From Nitrospirota bacterium (GTDB lineage: Bacteria > Nitrospirota > JACRHJ01): 12,468 bases of DNA. The translations under genes and the position numbers were made by a program. Location of the stretch: the NCBI GenBank assembly GCA_021785055.1, contig JAJYGS010000023.1:1-12468 (forward strand). Reading direction: 5' to 3'. Positions 6,739 through 12,468 of this stretch are shown here, one piece after another (within the stretch, counting starts at the first letter, position 1; the number at the start of each line of letters is the position of its first letter). The notes beneath the pieces are model-generated. The model saw only the letters and a list, made by a program, of their open reading frames with translations. It had not been told where the DNA came from and did not search any database.

Positions 6739-7356
6739 CTATCCGTTCAGAAGTTTCACCACCGGCATTCCGTCCTCGTAGAAATCTATTACGTTCAGCG
6801 CGCCGTAATGCTGCTCTATGCGAAAGACGTTCTTCAGCTCCAGTCCAAGCGCGAACGAAAGTATTACCCTGTTAACCCCGCCGTGGCCTATAAGCACTAT
6901 CTCTTTCCCCTTGTGCGCGGACAGCGTTTCGTTCAGCGCCGGAAGCACCCTGGCGGAGAGCTCACGGAGCGATTCTCCTCCGGGCGGGACAAAGTGCACG
7001 ATGTCGTTTATCCACGCCTTCCAGTCTTCAGGGTATGCCGCTTCTATCTCGTCGAAGCTCTTGCCCTCCCAAAGCCCGACGCCGCGCTCCCGGAATTCCG
7101 CCCTGGAAATGGCCTTTGCTCCGTGCGGCCCGCCGATTATTTCAGCACCTTTTATGGTGCGTATGAGGTCTGAGCAATAGACAGCGTCCACGGGCTTGTC
7201 AAGCAGCATATCCCGCAGACGCTCCATCTGCCTGACGCCTTCGCCGGTGATGTCAACGTCCCGGTGTCCGTTGTATCGCCTTTTGGCCGGTCTGCCGGCC
7301 CCGTCATCGCCGCAGACTTCGCCGTGGCGGCAGAGGTATAGTCGAGTGCACGTCAT
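6739..7356 (-). CDS. cobC: Alpha-ribazole-5'-phosphate phosphatase (histidine phosphatase family)
   Basis: Predicted CobC, which removes the 5' phosphate of alpha-ribazole phosphate or adenosylcobamide phosphate in the last steps of nucleotide-loop assembly. The 205 residues carry the phosphoglycerate-mutase-like core: LCRHGE (8-13) with the phospho-accepting H11, YNGHRDVDITGEG (28-40), YCSDLIRTIKGAEII (60-74), the acidic residue E90 in FRERGVGLWEG, and LIGHGGVNRVIL with H158. The fold alone does not prove the substrate, since many family members hydrolyse other phosphates. The position directly after cobS (two bases between the genes) makes CobC very likely. The downstream gap before carbonic anhydrase holds a palindromic repeat. 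Confidence 0.88.
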   Translation of the reverse strand: MTCTRLYLCRHGEVCGDDGAGRPAKRRYNGHRDVDITGEGVRQMERLRDMLLDKPVDAVYCSDLIRTIKGAEIIGGPHGAKAISRAEFRERGVGLWEGKSFDEIEAAYPEDWKAWINDIVHFVPPGGESLRELSARVLPALNETLSAHKGKEIVLIGHGGVNRVILSFALGLELKNVFRIEQHYGALNVIDFYEDGMPVVKLLNG

Positions 7357-7358
7357 AT

Positions 7359-8099
7359 TTATACCATCACCGAAAAGACTATAAACACCAGCGCCTCGGC
7401 AATCTCGGACGACGCGCCTATGGTGTCGCCGGTCTCGCCGCCTATGGAGCGGTTAAAGAATATCTTGAGCAGAAGACAGACTATCGCCGCAGCCGCAAGC
7501 GCGGCAAGGCCGGTCATGCCGCCGAACAGAGCCGCGAAAACCACGGCCATGACGGACGCGGCTATCAGATGCGCCGGTTTCAGATATTCGATAAAGGAGC
7601 CCGCAAGACTGTTCTCGCTCCGGGCGGGGCGCGAACCGTACGATACGGCTACCTGCCCCCAGCGCGACAGCGTCGGCGCAAGAAGCAGCGCACCGGGCCT
7701 CATATCGGAAGGTATCGAATCGAGCGCCATGAACTTGACGAGCAGGAGCAGGCATATCGCGACGACACCCATCGCGCCCGTCCGGCTGTCCTTCATTATC
7801 GCGAGAACCTTCTCCCTGTCGCCCTTCCCGCCGATTAATCCGTCCGCGGTATCGGCGACGCCGTCGAGATGAAGCCCGCCGGTAATGATGGCGAGAAAGG
7901 CTACGATAAGCGCGTCGGTTACCTGTCTGGGGAGCAGGCCCTTCGCCAGGTAGTCGAAGAGCGCGAGTATCGAACCCAGAAGCAGGCCCACCAGCGGGAA
8001 AAAGCTCATCATACCCGCCATCCTGTCTTCAGTAATCCTTTCCTGGCCGACCGGGATGACGGTCAGAAAACCGAGCGCGGACAAGAAATCGGACAGCAT
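7359..8099 (-). CDS. cobS: Adenosylcobinamide-GDP ribazoletransferase (cobamide synthase)
   Basis: Integral membrane enzyme that condenses adenosylcobinamide-GDP with alpha-ribazole (phosphate). The 246 residues are strongly hydrophobic with several predicted membrane segments. The family signature GGLHLDGVADTADGLIGG is at about 74-91, followed by IMKDSRTGAMGV, both classic CobS motifs with the metal-binding aspartates. The ATG at 8099 overlaps the cobT stop codon by one base (TGATG), indicating translational coupling. A TTG six bases further upstream is possible but less likely. The partners CobU and CobT, which make its two substrates, are encoded immediately upstream. Confidence 0.95.
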   Translation of the reverse strand: MLSDFLSALGFLTVIPVGQERITEDRMAGMMSFFPLVGLLLGSILALFDYLAKGLLPRQVTDALIVAFLAIITGGLHLDGVADTADGLIGGKGDREKVLAIMKDSRTGAMGVVAICLLLLVKFMALDSIPSDMRPGALLLAPTLSRWGQVAVSYGSRPARSENSLAGSFIEYLKPAHLIAASVMAVVFAALFGGMTGLAALAAAAIVCLLLKIFFNRSIGGETGDTIGASSEIAEALVFIVFSVMV

Positions 8100-9160
8100 C
8101 AGCAAATCTTCTCCCCGTCGACCCCGGCCTCGCCGAAGGTAGCCATCTCTTTGAGTATTCTTACTCCCGCTTCGACAAGCATCATACCAAGCGCGGCGCC
8201 CGTGCCCTCGCCAAGCCTCATGTCGAGGTCGAGGAGCGGCCTCTGGCCCAAAAGCTTAAGCATGGCAATATGTCCGCGCTCAACGGATTTATGCGCGGCG
8301 ATGATATATCCCTTCGCCTCAGGCTTGATCTCGCATGCCGCAACCGCCCCGGCGGTGGATATGAATCCGTCTATCACCACCGGCAGCTTCCGCGCGGCGG
8401 CCCCAAGCACCACCCCGGCGATGCCCGCAATCTCATAACCGCCAAGGCTTGCGAGCGTTCCAAGCGGGTCATCCGCATCGGGCGGGTTCGCCGCCAGCGC
8501 CATTTTTATAACCTCCACCTTGGCCGCAAAACGCTCCTCGCCTATGCCGGTTCCGTAACCCGTTACCTCCGCCGCAGAAAGGCCGGTATATGCCGCCGCG
8601 AGGGCCGAAGAAGGCGTCGTGTTCGCGATGCCCATGTCGCCTGTGCCGACGATGCCGTAGCCCCTGTCGGCAAACTCGTTTGTCAGCCCTATGCCCACTT
8701 CTATCGCCCTTACGCAGTCCGTCCGGCTCATGGCCGGCCCTTTTACGATATTATTCGTCCCCCGGCCAACCTTGGCGTTCCTGAGGCCCTCGACCAGCCC
8801 GAACTCGTGGTCAACCCCGATGTCCGTTACGACAACATCCGACCCCGCGTGCCTTCCCAGGACGTTCACTCCCGCGCCGCCGTTTATAAAATTAAGCACC
8901 ATCTGGGCCGTGACGGCCTTCGGGTATGCGCTTACCAGCTCGTCCGACACGCCGTGGTCTCCGGCGAAAACGAATATCACCTTCCTTGACACGTCCGGGT
9001 GTCCGTTTCCGGTAATCAGGCAGACACGTTTTGCAAGCTCCTCCAGCCGCCCAAGACTCCCCGGCGGTTTCGTCTTGCAGTCGAGCCGCTTCTGTATCTC
9101 GCACGCCCGCGATTCGTCCACAGGCGTTATATCCCTCAGAGTTTCCTCGAACAGACCCAT
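8099..9160 (-). CDS. cobT: Nicotinate-nucleotide:benzimidazole phosphoribosyltransferase
   Basis: CobT transfers ribose phosphate from nicotinate mononucleotide to the lower-ligand base, giving alpha-ribazole phosphate. The 353 residues match the usual length. Landmarks are KPPGSLGRLEELA (31-43), VFAGDHGVSDE (64-74) and the GVDHEFG loop (115-121). VGTGDMGIANTT (171-182) follows, and RLGEGTGAAL (315-324) has E318 at the position of the catalytic base E317 of Salmonella CobT. Base specificity cannot be read directly. If the ThiC-like gene at the operon end is BzaF, the natural base would be 5-hydroxybenzimidazole or a derivative. AAGGAG lies four bases before the ATG. The 60-base gap upstream to cobU contains a perfect 10-bp hairpin. 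Confidence 0.96.
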   Translation of the reverse strand: MGLFEETLRDITPVDESRACEIQKRLDCKTKPPGSLGRLEELAKRVCLITGNGHPDVSRKVIFVFAGDHGVSDELVSAYPKAVTAQMVLNFINGGAGVNVLGRHAGSDVVVTDIGVDHEFGLVEGLRNAKVGRGTNNIVKGPAMSRTDCVRAIEVGIGLTNEFADRGYGIVGTGDMGIANTTPSSALAAAYTGLSAAEVTGYGTGIGEERFAAKVEVIKMALAANPPDADDPLGTLASLGGYEIAGIAGVVLGAAARKLPVVIDGFISTAGAVAACEIKPEAKGYIIAAHKSVERGHIAMLKLLGQRPLLDLDMRLGEGTGAALGMMLVEAGVRILKEMATFGEAGVDGEKIC

Positions 9161-9177
9161 AAAACTCCTTCATAACG

Positions 9178-9210
9178 CCCCCTCTGTCCCCCTCTTATCT
9201 TAAGAGGGGG
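9178..9210. repeat. C-rich direct repeat plus perfect 10-bp hairpin
   Basis: CCCCCTCT occurs twice (9178-9185 and 9188-9195). The second copy begins the arm CCCCCTCTTA (9188-9197), which pairs perfectly with TAAGAGGGGG (9201-9210) across a three-base loop. There is no T-run on the minus strand, so it looks like a REP-type intergenic element rather than a terminator. It fills the cobU-cobT gap. Confidence 0.65.
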
Positions 9211-9220
9211 ATGAAGGAAG

Positions 9221-9742
9221 TTATTTCAACCGCACCGGCAGACCGGACGCGACAAGATAGGCCTCGTCTGCGGCCTGGGCGATTATCTGGTTGACCCTGC
9301 CTGCGGCGTCCCGGAACGCGCGCGCCGAACCGTCAGCCGGCACAATCCCGGAGCCGAGCTCGTTGGATACGACTATTGCGACGCCCCTGAAATTCTTCAG
9401 CGCGCCCGCAAGCGAATCCGCCCTGCCGGACGCTATCTCTTCAAAACCCTCGCTCCCATTCTTTTCAAGAAGATTGGACAGCCACAGTGTCAGGCAGTCT
9501 ATGATTACCGTCCCGCCTTCTATCCCATGCAAGGCTTCTGCAATGTTTTCCGGCTCTTCCACGCTCTCCCAGGCCGCCCCGCGCGCCTCCTTGTGCCTGC
9601 TTATGCGCTCCGCCATCTCCCGGTCTCTCGCCTGGGCCGTGGCTATGTATACGAGTCTGCCGCCGTGCTTCTCCGCAAGACATAACCCGAAGCCGCTTTT
9701 GCCGGAGCGCGCGCCGCCGGTTATGAATATTACCTTCCCCAT
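9221..9742 (-). CDS. cobU: Adenosylcobinamide kinase / adenosylcobinamide-phosphate guanylyltransferase
   Basis: Bifunctional CobU phosphorylates adenosylcobinamide and then transfers GMP from GTP to it. The 173 residues are standard. The P-loop GGARSGKS is at 9-16. The guanylylated histidine region is RHKEARGAAW with H50. The Walker B-like VIIDCLTLWLSNLL follows, then VSNELGSGIVP and the C-terminal RDAAGRVNQIIAQAADEAYL, all characteristic of the family. The ATG at 9742 is chosen because it overlaps the cobO stop by one base (TGATG) and begins right before the P-loop strand. The frame is open 35 codons further up, but only within the cobO coding region. Confidence 0.96.
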   Translation of the reverse strand: MGKVIFITGGARSGKSGFGLCLAEKHGGRLVYIATAQARDREMAERISRHKEARGAAWESVEEPENIAEALHGIEGGTVIIDCLTLWLSNLLEKNGSEGFEEIASGRADSLAGALKNFRGVAIVVSNELGSGIVPADGSARAFRDAAGRVNQIIAQAADEAYLVASGLPVRLK

Positions 9743-10278
9743 CAGAACTCTATTCCCCTGCGCGCTTTCAGCCCGTTTTCGGCAGGATGTTTTATCACTG
9801 TCATCTCCGTAACGTAATCGGCAAGCTCTATAATTTCTTTCGGGCATCCCCTGCCGGTCAGCACAAGCTCAAGGGTGCCAGGCCTTTCCTTTATCAGCGA
9901 GACAACATCCTCGACATCCAGCCATTCTTCCTTGACGCAGTTGTTTATCTCGTCCAAGATAACTATGTCATATTCGCCGGACAGGGCCTTCTCTTTGGCG
10001 AGCGCAAACCCCCGGCGGATCGACTTCTTCAGTCCGGCAATGTCGCAGCCCTCCTTGCAGAAGAGCGGATGGCGCTGGTCGGCGAACCTTATTATCTCGG
10101 CGCCGGGGATTTTAGAGAGCATCTTTATCTCGCCGGAGACGCTGCCGCCCCCTTTAAGGAACTGGACGACAAGGACTCTCATGCCCTGCCCAAGCGCACG
10201 CAAGGCAAGACCCGTTGCGGCAGTGGTCTTGCCCTTGGAGAAGCCCGTATAGACGTGTACTAGGCCTTTTTTCAGCAT
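9742..10278 (-). CDS. cobO: Corrinoid adenosyltransferase (CobO/BtuR type)
   Basis: ATP:co(I)rrinoid adenosyltransferase that attaches the 5'-deoxyadenosyl ligand to the corrinoid cobalt. The 178 residues have the family P-loop TGFSKGKTTAATGLALRA (from residue 11), VLVVQFLKGG, the Walker B IVILDEINNCVKEEWL, and the closing LVLTGRGCPKEIIELADYVTEM. It is the first gene of the cobamide operon, directly behind the riboswitch and terminator. The Shine-Dalgarno before the ATG at 10278 is poor, which would suit low basal translation. The start is supported because MLKKGLVHVYTG is the expected N-terminal strand and no other in-frame start lies between it and the P-loop. Confidence 0.95.
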   Translation of the reverse strand: MLKKGLVHVYTGFSKGKTTAATGLALRALGQGMRVLVVQFLKGGGSVSGEIKMLSKIPGAEIIRFADQRHPLFCKEGCDIAGLKKSIRRGFALAKEKALSGEYDIVILDEINNCVKEEWLDVEDVVSLIKERPGTLELVLTGRGCPKEIIELADYVTEMTVIKHPAENGLKARRGIEF

Positions 10279-10297
10279 GCTATGTCCGAATGCCCCC

Positions 10298-10335
10298 TAA
10301 AACAAAAACCCCGGCCTTTTAAAATGGCGGGGGTG
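10298..10335 (-). terminator. Intrinsic terminator of the riboswitch expression platform
   Basis: On the minus strand a CCCC-CGCC-ATTTT arm (left end 10333) pairs with AAAAGGCCGGGG (ending 10309), with a small mismatch and a bulged A. A TTTTTGTTTT run follows. It lies between the riboswitch and the cobO start, which implies premature termination when cobalamin is bound. The GGGGGAGG segment upstream (about 10353-10360) could pair with the CCCCC arm as an antiterminator. Confidence 0.75.
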
Positions 10336-10380
10336 TCTAAGCGAGCTCTTACCTCCCCCTCGGAAGTAACAGGTTATATT

Positions 10381-10520
10381 GACCAGGTATCCTGACTCGC
10401 GGGTCGCCGCCTCTCCCCGCCTTCCCGTCCGTCAGGACAGTGGCATCCGGGGCAGGCTCGCCGCTTACAGTTGCGGGGCAGTGACGGCTTTTACCGTCTT
10501 CCCTGGGATTCTATGAAACA
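10381..10520 (-). promoter_or_regulatory. Cobalamin riboswitch
   Basis: On the minus strand the conserved pieces appear in order. CAGGGAAGACGG comes first, then CACTGCCCCGCAACTGTAAG with GCGG (the nearly invariant core, about 10460-10485). ATGCCACTG follows at about 10438-10446, then GGGAAGGC and GAGTCAGGATACCTG (about 10385-10399, the B12-box end). This matches the cobalamin riboswitch class (Rfam RF00174). The downstream terminator indicates transcriptional control of cobO and the genes behind it. Confidence 0.95.
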
Positions 10521-10539
10521 TGGAGCGGGCAAATATGGC

Positions 10540-10557
10540 GCGGGCCTGAAAGCCCGC
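10540..10557 (-). other. GC-rich leader hairpin upstream of the riboswitch
   Basis: GCGGGC (10540-10545) pairs perfectly with GCCCGC (10552-10557) around a six-base loop. It lies between the predicted transcription start and the aptamer core, and could be an outer leader stem or an independent stabilising hairpin. Confidence 0.4.
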
Positions 10558-10570
10558 ACCGCCAGAACTC

Positions 10571-10600
10571 AAAATACACCAGAATTTGACCGGTTGTCAA
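10571..10600 (-). promoter_or_regulatory. Promoter of the cobamide operon
   Basis: Minus-strand TTGACA (10595-10600), an 18-base spacer, and TATTTT (10571-10576). The predicted start near 10564 would give a leader of about 285 bases that includes the whole riboswitch and terminator. The -35 lies within a 7-bp inverted repeat (10589-10595 and 10605-10611). Confidence 0.55.
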
Positions 10601-10610
10601 GCAAAACCGG

Positions 10611-10727
10611 TTAATCGGTTTTCTTCATGGGCTTTCCGCAGCATACGAGCACGCCGCCGCCTGCCTTCGTCACCTTCACCTCGTTCCCGCACACGTCGCA
10701 AACGTAAGTCTTGCCAAGCTCTGCCAT
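10611..10727 (-). CDS. dsr: Desulforedoxin
   Basis: A 38-residue protein beginning MAELGKTYVCDVCG and ending LVCCGKPMKKTD. The four cysteines C10, C13, C29 and C30, in the pattern C-x2-C and adjacent CC, are those of desulforedoxin. That small homodimeric protein holds one Fe(SCys)4 per chain, and the same fold forms the N-terminal domain of desulfoferrodoxin. The length matches free desulforedoxin (36-38 residues), so this is not a cut-off desulfoferrodoxin. GGGAGG lies five bases before the ATG. It follows the rubredoxin gene after about 33 bases and is the last gene of the flavo-diiron operon. Its role is inferred: an electron carrier to the flavo-diiron protein or to another oxidative-stress reductase. 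Confidence 0.88.
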   Translation of the reverse strand: MAELGKTYVCDVCGNEVKVTKAGGGVLVCCGKPMKKTD

Positions 10728-10760
10728 AACAACCTCCCGCAACGATTCACACTGTTGATA

Positions 10761-10892
10761 TTACGCCTTCTCGAAAGCGTCCTTGCCTGCAAAGCATACC
10801 GGGCACTGCCAGTCTGCCGGCAACTGCGCAAACGGCGTGTCTTCCACCCTCTCGTCATACTCGTATCCGCATACGCTGCATTTCCAGATCAT
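10761..10892 (-). CDS. rub: Short rubredoxin
   Basis: A 43-residue one-iron electron carrier. C-x2-C-G-Y (CSVCGYEYD, residues 5-13) and C-P-x-C (CPVC, residues 30-33) supply the four thiolates. The aromatic core residues and the closing GKDAFEK are conserved. Typical rubredoxins have 52-54 residues; this one lacks the loop that normally carries the GV-PGT segment, like the 45-residue Desulfovibrio desulfuricans protein. A GGAGG Shine-Dalgarno lies seven bases before the ATG at 10892, 13 bases after the flavo-diiron stop. This is why I reject a longer N-terminal extension. It is the probable electron donor to the flavo-diiron protein. Confidence 0.93.
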   Translation of the reverse strand: MIWKCSVCGYEYDERVEDTPFAQLPADWQCPVCFAGKDAFEKA

Positions 10893-10905
10893 CTCGTCGC
10901 CTCCG

Positions 10906-12120
10906 TTAAAACTTTTGGTGCAATTCCTTGACCTTTCTCGCAAATTCCCTGCCGAAATCGTAGCAGGCCCTCTCGTCGTCGGCTGACGGCTTATAAAGCA
11001 CCTGAAGCCCGGACCCGAACGTCTCAAGCCCCATCTTGCCGAACTCTTCGTACGCCTCCTTGACAGCGCCTCCGCCCCAGCCGTAGCTGCCGAACGCGCC
11101 CATTATCCTGTTTTTCGGCCTTAAGCCCCGCAGGTGCGCCAGGAATTCGGCCACGGTCGGGAAAAGTATGTTGTTCATCGTCGGCGAACCTATAAGACAG
11201 CCTCTCGACTTCCAGAATTCCCTGACGGCGGCGCTCATGTGCGTAGCCCTGAGCTTTATCAGCCTGCACCCGACACCTTCGTCCTTTATTCCCTGGAGGA
11301 TGGGCGCGGCCATCATCTCGGTGCTGTGCCACATCGTGTCGTATATTACTGCCACGCTCAAGTCCGCCTTTCCGCTGGCCATGTCGAGATATGACTGCAA
11401 CACCCTGCCGGGATTCTCGCGCCATATCATGCCGTGGTCCGGGGCTATCATATCAATGTCCAGGCCGAGCCGCTGCATCTCCGCGATCTTACTCTTGATA
11501 ATCTGGCCGAACGGCATCAATATGTTCGCGTAGTAATCCAGAACCGCATCGTCAAGCTCGTTCATGGACTGACTGGCTATGTATTCGTCGTCGAACCTGA
11601 CGGAAGACGCAATGTGCTGGCCGAAACCGTCCTGGCTGAACAGGAGCTTCTCTTCCCTGACGTATGTCATCATGGAGTCCGGCCAGTGGAGCATAGGGGT
11701 TTCAACAAATAAAAGCGTCCTCTTGCCTATGCAAAGAGTGTCGCCGGTTTTAACGACGTTCATCTTCCATTTCGAGATGTCGAAGAACCTGCCGAGGCCC
11801 TTTTTGCCCTTCTCCGTTATGTATATCGTCGCATCCGGCGAAAACTCCATTATCCTGTCGAGGCTCGTGGCGTGGTCGTTCTCTATGTGGTTGATAACGA
11901 TGTTTTTGATTCTCGACGGATCCACTACGCCGCCGATACTCTTTATCGTCTCCTCGGAGAAATCGTATTTGACGGTATCGACAAGGGTTATGTCGTCGTC
12001 CATCAGCAGGTAATTGTTGTACGTGGTGCCGCGAGGGGTTTCATAGCCGTGGAAATCCCGCACGTTCCAGTCCACTGCCCCTACCCAGTATATACCACCT
12101 TTTATTTCAACGGCTTTCAT
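10906..12120 (-). CDS. fprA: Flavo-diiron protein (FprA/ROO type), O2 or NO reductase
   Basis: Cytoplasmic flavo-diiron protein of 404 residues that reduces O2 to water and/or NO to N2O. The N-terminal metallo-beta-lactamase-like domain holds the diiron ligands: H78, E80 and D82 in NHIENDHA, H145 (PMLHWPDSM), D164 (FSQDGFG) and H229 (APDHGMIW). All ligands of the active family are present. The C-terminal flavodoxin-like domain (from about 252) has the FMN loops VIYDTMWHSTE, SPTMNN and FGSYGWGGG. The ATG at 12120 is preferred over one 14 codons upstream because GGAGG lies just before it and MKAVEIKGGIYWVG is the usual start. A promoter is visible upstream; rubredoxin and desulforedoxin follow. 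O2 versus NO preference cannot be told from sequence. Confidence 0.95.
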   Translation of the reverse strand: MKAVEIKGGIYWVGAVDWNVRDFHGYETPRGTTYNNYLLMDDDITLVDTVKYDFSEETIKSIGGVVDPSRIKNIVINHIENDHATSLDRIMEFSPDATIYITEKGKKGLGRFFDISKWKMNVVKTGDTLCIGKRTLLFVETPMLHWPDSMMTYVREEKLLFSQDGFGQHIASSVRFDDEYIASQSMNELDDAVLDYYANILMPFGQIIKSKIAEMQRLGLDIDMIAPDHGMIWRENPGRVLQSYLDMASGKADLSVAVIYDTMWHSTEMMAAPILQGIKDEGVGCRLIKLRATHMSAAVREFWKSRGCLIGSPTMNNILFPTVAEFLAHLRGLRPKNRIMGAFGSYGWGGGAVKEAYEEFGKMGLETFGSGLQVLYKPSADDERACYDFGREFARKVKELHQKF

Positions 12121-12145
12121 CTGTCCTCCATAATGCCATAAAGTA

Positions 12146-12174
12146 ATTATACGCGGACGCATGGAAACTGTAGA
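12146..12174 (-). promoter_or_regulatory. Promoter of the flavo-diiron operon
   Basis: Minus-strand TATAAT (12146-12151) with TCTACA (12169-12174, four of six matches to TTGACA) at a 17-base spacing. The predicted start near 12139 gives a short leader of about 20 bases with GGAGG before the ATG. No operator could be identified. Confidence 0.55.
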
Positions 12175-12195
12175 AGGCGGGGGGAAAAGGTCTTA

Positions 12196-12215
12196 TGCGG
12201 CCAGGAATTGCCGCA
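12196..12215 (-). terminator. Possible terminator after tRNA-Gly
   Basis: The 6-bp stem TGCGGC/GCCGCA with an 8-base loop begins nine bases past the tRNA CCA. On the minus strand it is followed, after TAAGACC, by a short TTTT. Weak but well placed. Confidence 0.4.
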
Positions 12216-12223
12216 GGGGAAAG

Positions 12224-12299
12224 TGGAGCGGGCGACGGGGTTCGAACCCGCGACACCAAGCTTGGGAAGCTTGTACTCTACCAACTGAGCTACGCCCGC
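12224..12299 (-). tRNA. tRNA-Gly (anticodon CCC)
   Basis: 76 bases including an encoded CCA end. The acceptor stem GCGGGCG pairs with CGCCCGC and the discriminator is T. The D arm is GCTC-AGTTGGTA-GAGT. The anticodon stem CAAGC/GCTTG encloses the loop TTCCCAA with anticodon CCC at 12264-12266. The T arm is GCGGG-TTCGAAC-CCCGT with one wobble pair. It reads GGG glycine codons and closely resembles E. coli glyU. Confidence 0.97.
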
Positions 12300-12401
12300 A
12301 ATCTTAAAGCAGATTCTTCGTACAAACCGGACAGATATGTCAAACAGCTTGTGAAATAATAGCATTCCGGTTTTATTATTTCAAGATGATTTTGGAATTA
12401 C

Positions 12402-12467
12402 TCAGGCTGCCACGGACTTCCTTGGCCAGTGCCGCCAGATAAAAAACGCTATTCCGGCGAGAATTAC
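12402..12467 (-). CDS. Possible C-terminus of a membrane protein (cut by window edge)
   Basis: One minus-strand frame entering from the right edge reads VILAGIAFFIWRHWP then RKSVAA and stops at TGA (12402-12404). It is a hydrophobic segment followed by a basic tail, as at the end of a membrane protein. Only 21 codons are visible, and a second frame is also open here, so this is tentative. No family can be named. Confidence 0.35.
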   Translation of the reverse strand, partial: VILAGIAFFIWRHWPRKSVAA

Positions 12468-12468
12468 G

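Noticed and set aside
8100..8105. TTG start for cobS two codons upstream
   Set aside because: The ATG at 8099 overlaps the cobT stop as TGATG, the same arrangement as cobO-cobU, and is the simpler choice.
8270..8989. 239-codon plus-strand frame
   Set aside because: Antisense to cobT, where every conserved CobT motif is intact; a GC-rich codon-use shadow.
12147..12365. 72-codon minus-strand frame with the string GVAQLVEYKLPKLGVAGSNP
   Set aside because: It is the familiar false translation of a tRNA gene; the frame lies across tRNA-Gly.
12353..12382. GAAATAATA/TATTATTTC inverted repeat upstream of the tRNA
   Set aside because: All-AT stem with a 12-base loop and no T-run; too weak to call a terminator.
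1..12468. CRISPR array, insertion sequence with transposase, prophage or toxin-antitoxin system
   Set aside because: No regularly spaced direct repeats, transposase, integrase or paired small toxin-antitoxin frames were seen; the intergenic palindromes are short and non-coding.

Overview
The window looks like a chromosomal segment of an anaerobic, moderately GC-rich bacterium. The sequence alone does not settle the phylum; a Desulfobacterota- or Nitrospirota-like lineage is my inference. It rests on a flavo-diiron protein grouped with a short rubredoxin and a 38-residue desulforedoxin, a CbiX-type cobaltochelatase, and a ThiC-family radical SAM enzyme inside a cobamide operon. Almost everything is on the minus strand. 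Only the truncated FMN enzyme at the left edge, and possibly a small gene remnant near 3.05-3.2 kb, lie on the plus strand.

Layout, left to right. 3-1001 (+) is the C-terminal part of a nitronate monooxygenase-like protein. 1002-1323 is a convergent intergenic stretch with two related hairpins. 1324-2943 (-) is cbiX followed by tyrS, with a consensus promoter placed so that cbiX mRNA would be leaderless. 3152-10278 (-) is the main block. Read in transcription order it is cobO, cobU, cobT, cobS, cobC, a secreted beta-carbonic anhydrase, cbiA and a ThiC-family gene. Its leader (10279-10600) carries a promoter, a cobalamin riboswitch and an intrinsic terminator. 10611-12120 (-) is a flavo-diiron protein, rubredoxin and desulforedoxin operon with its own promoter. 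12224-12299 (-) is tRNA-Gly(CCC). The right edge has 21 codons of what may be the C-terminus of a membrane protein.

How the genes fit together. CbiX inserts cobalt into sirohydrochlorin and CbiA amidates cobyrinate. CobO adenosylates the corrinoid and CobU makes adenosylcobinamide-GDP. CobT activates the lower-ligand base, CobS joins the two halves, and CobC removes the phosphate. The ThiC-like gene sits last in this B12-regulated operon and has unusual residues at normally invariant ThiC positions. I therefore favour BzaF (5-hydroxybenzimidazole synthase, the anaerobic source of the lower-ligand base) over thiamin synthesis. The flavo-diiron/rubredoxin/desulforedoxin operon would detoxify O2 or NO.

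The operon is interrupted by two palindromic intergenic repeats (6617-6714 and 9178-9210). The carbonic anhydrase is the one gene with no obvious cobamide role. No CRISPR, insertion sequence with transposase, prophage or origin was seen.
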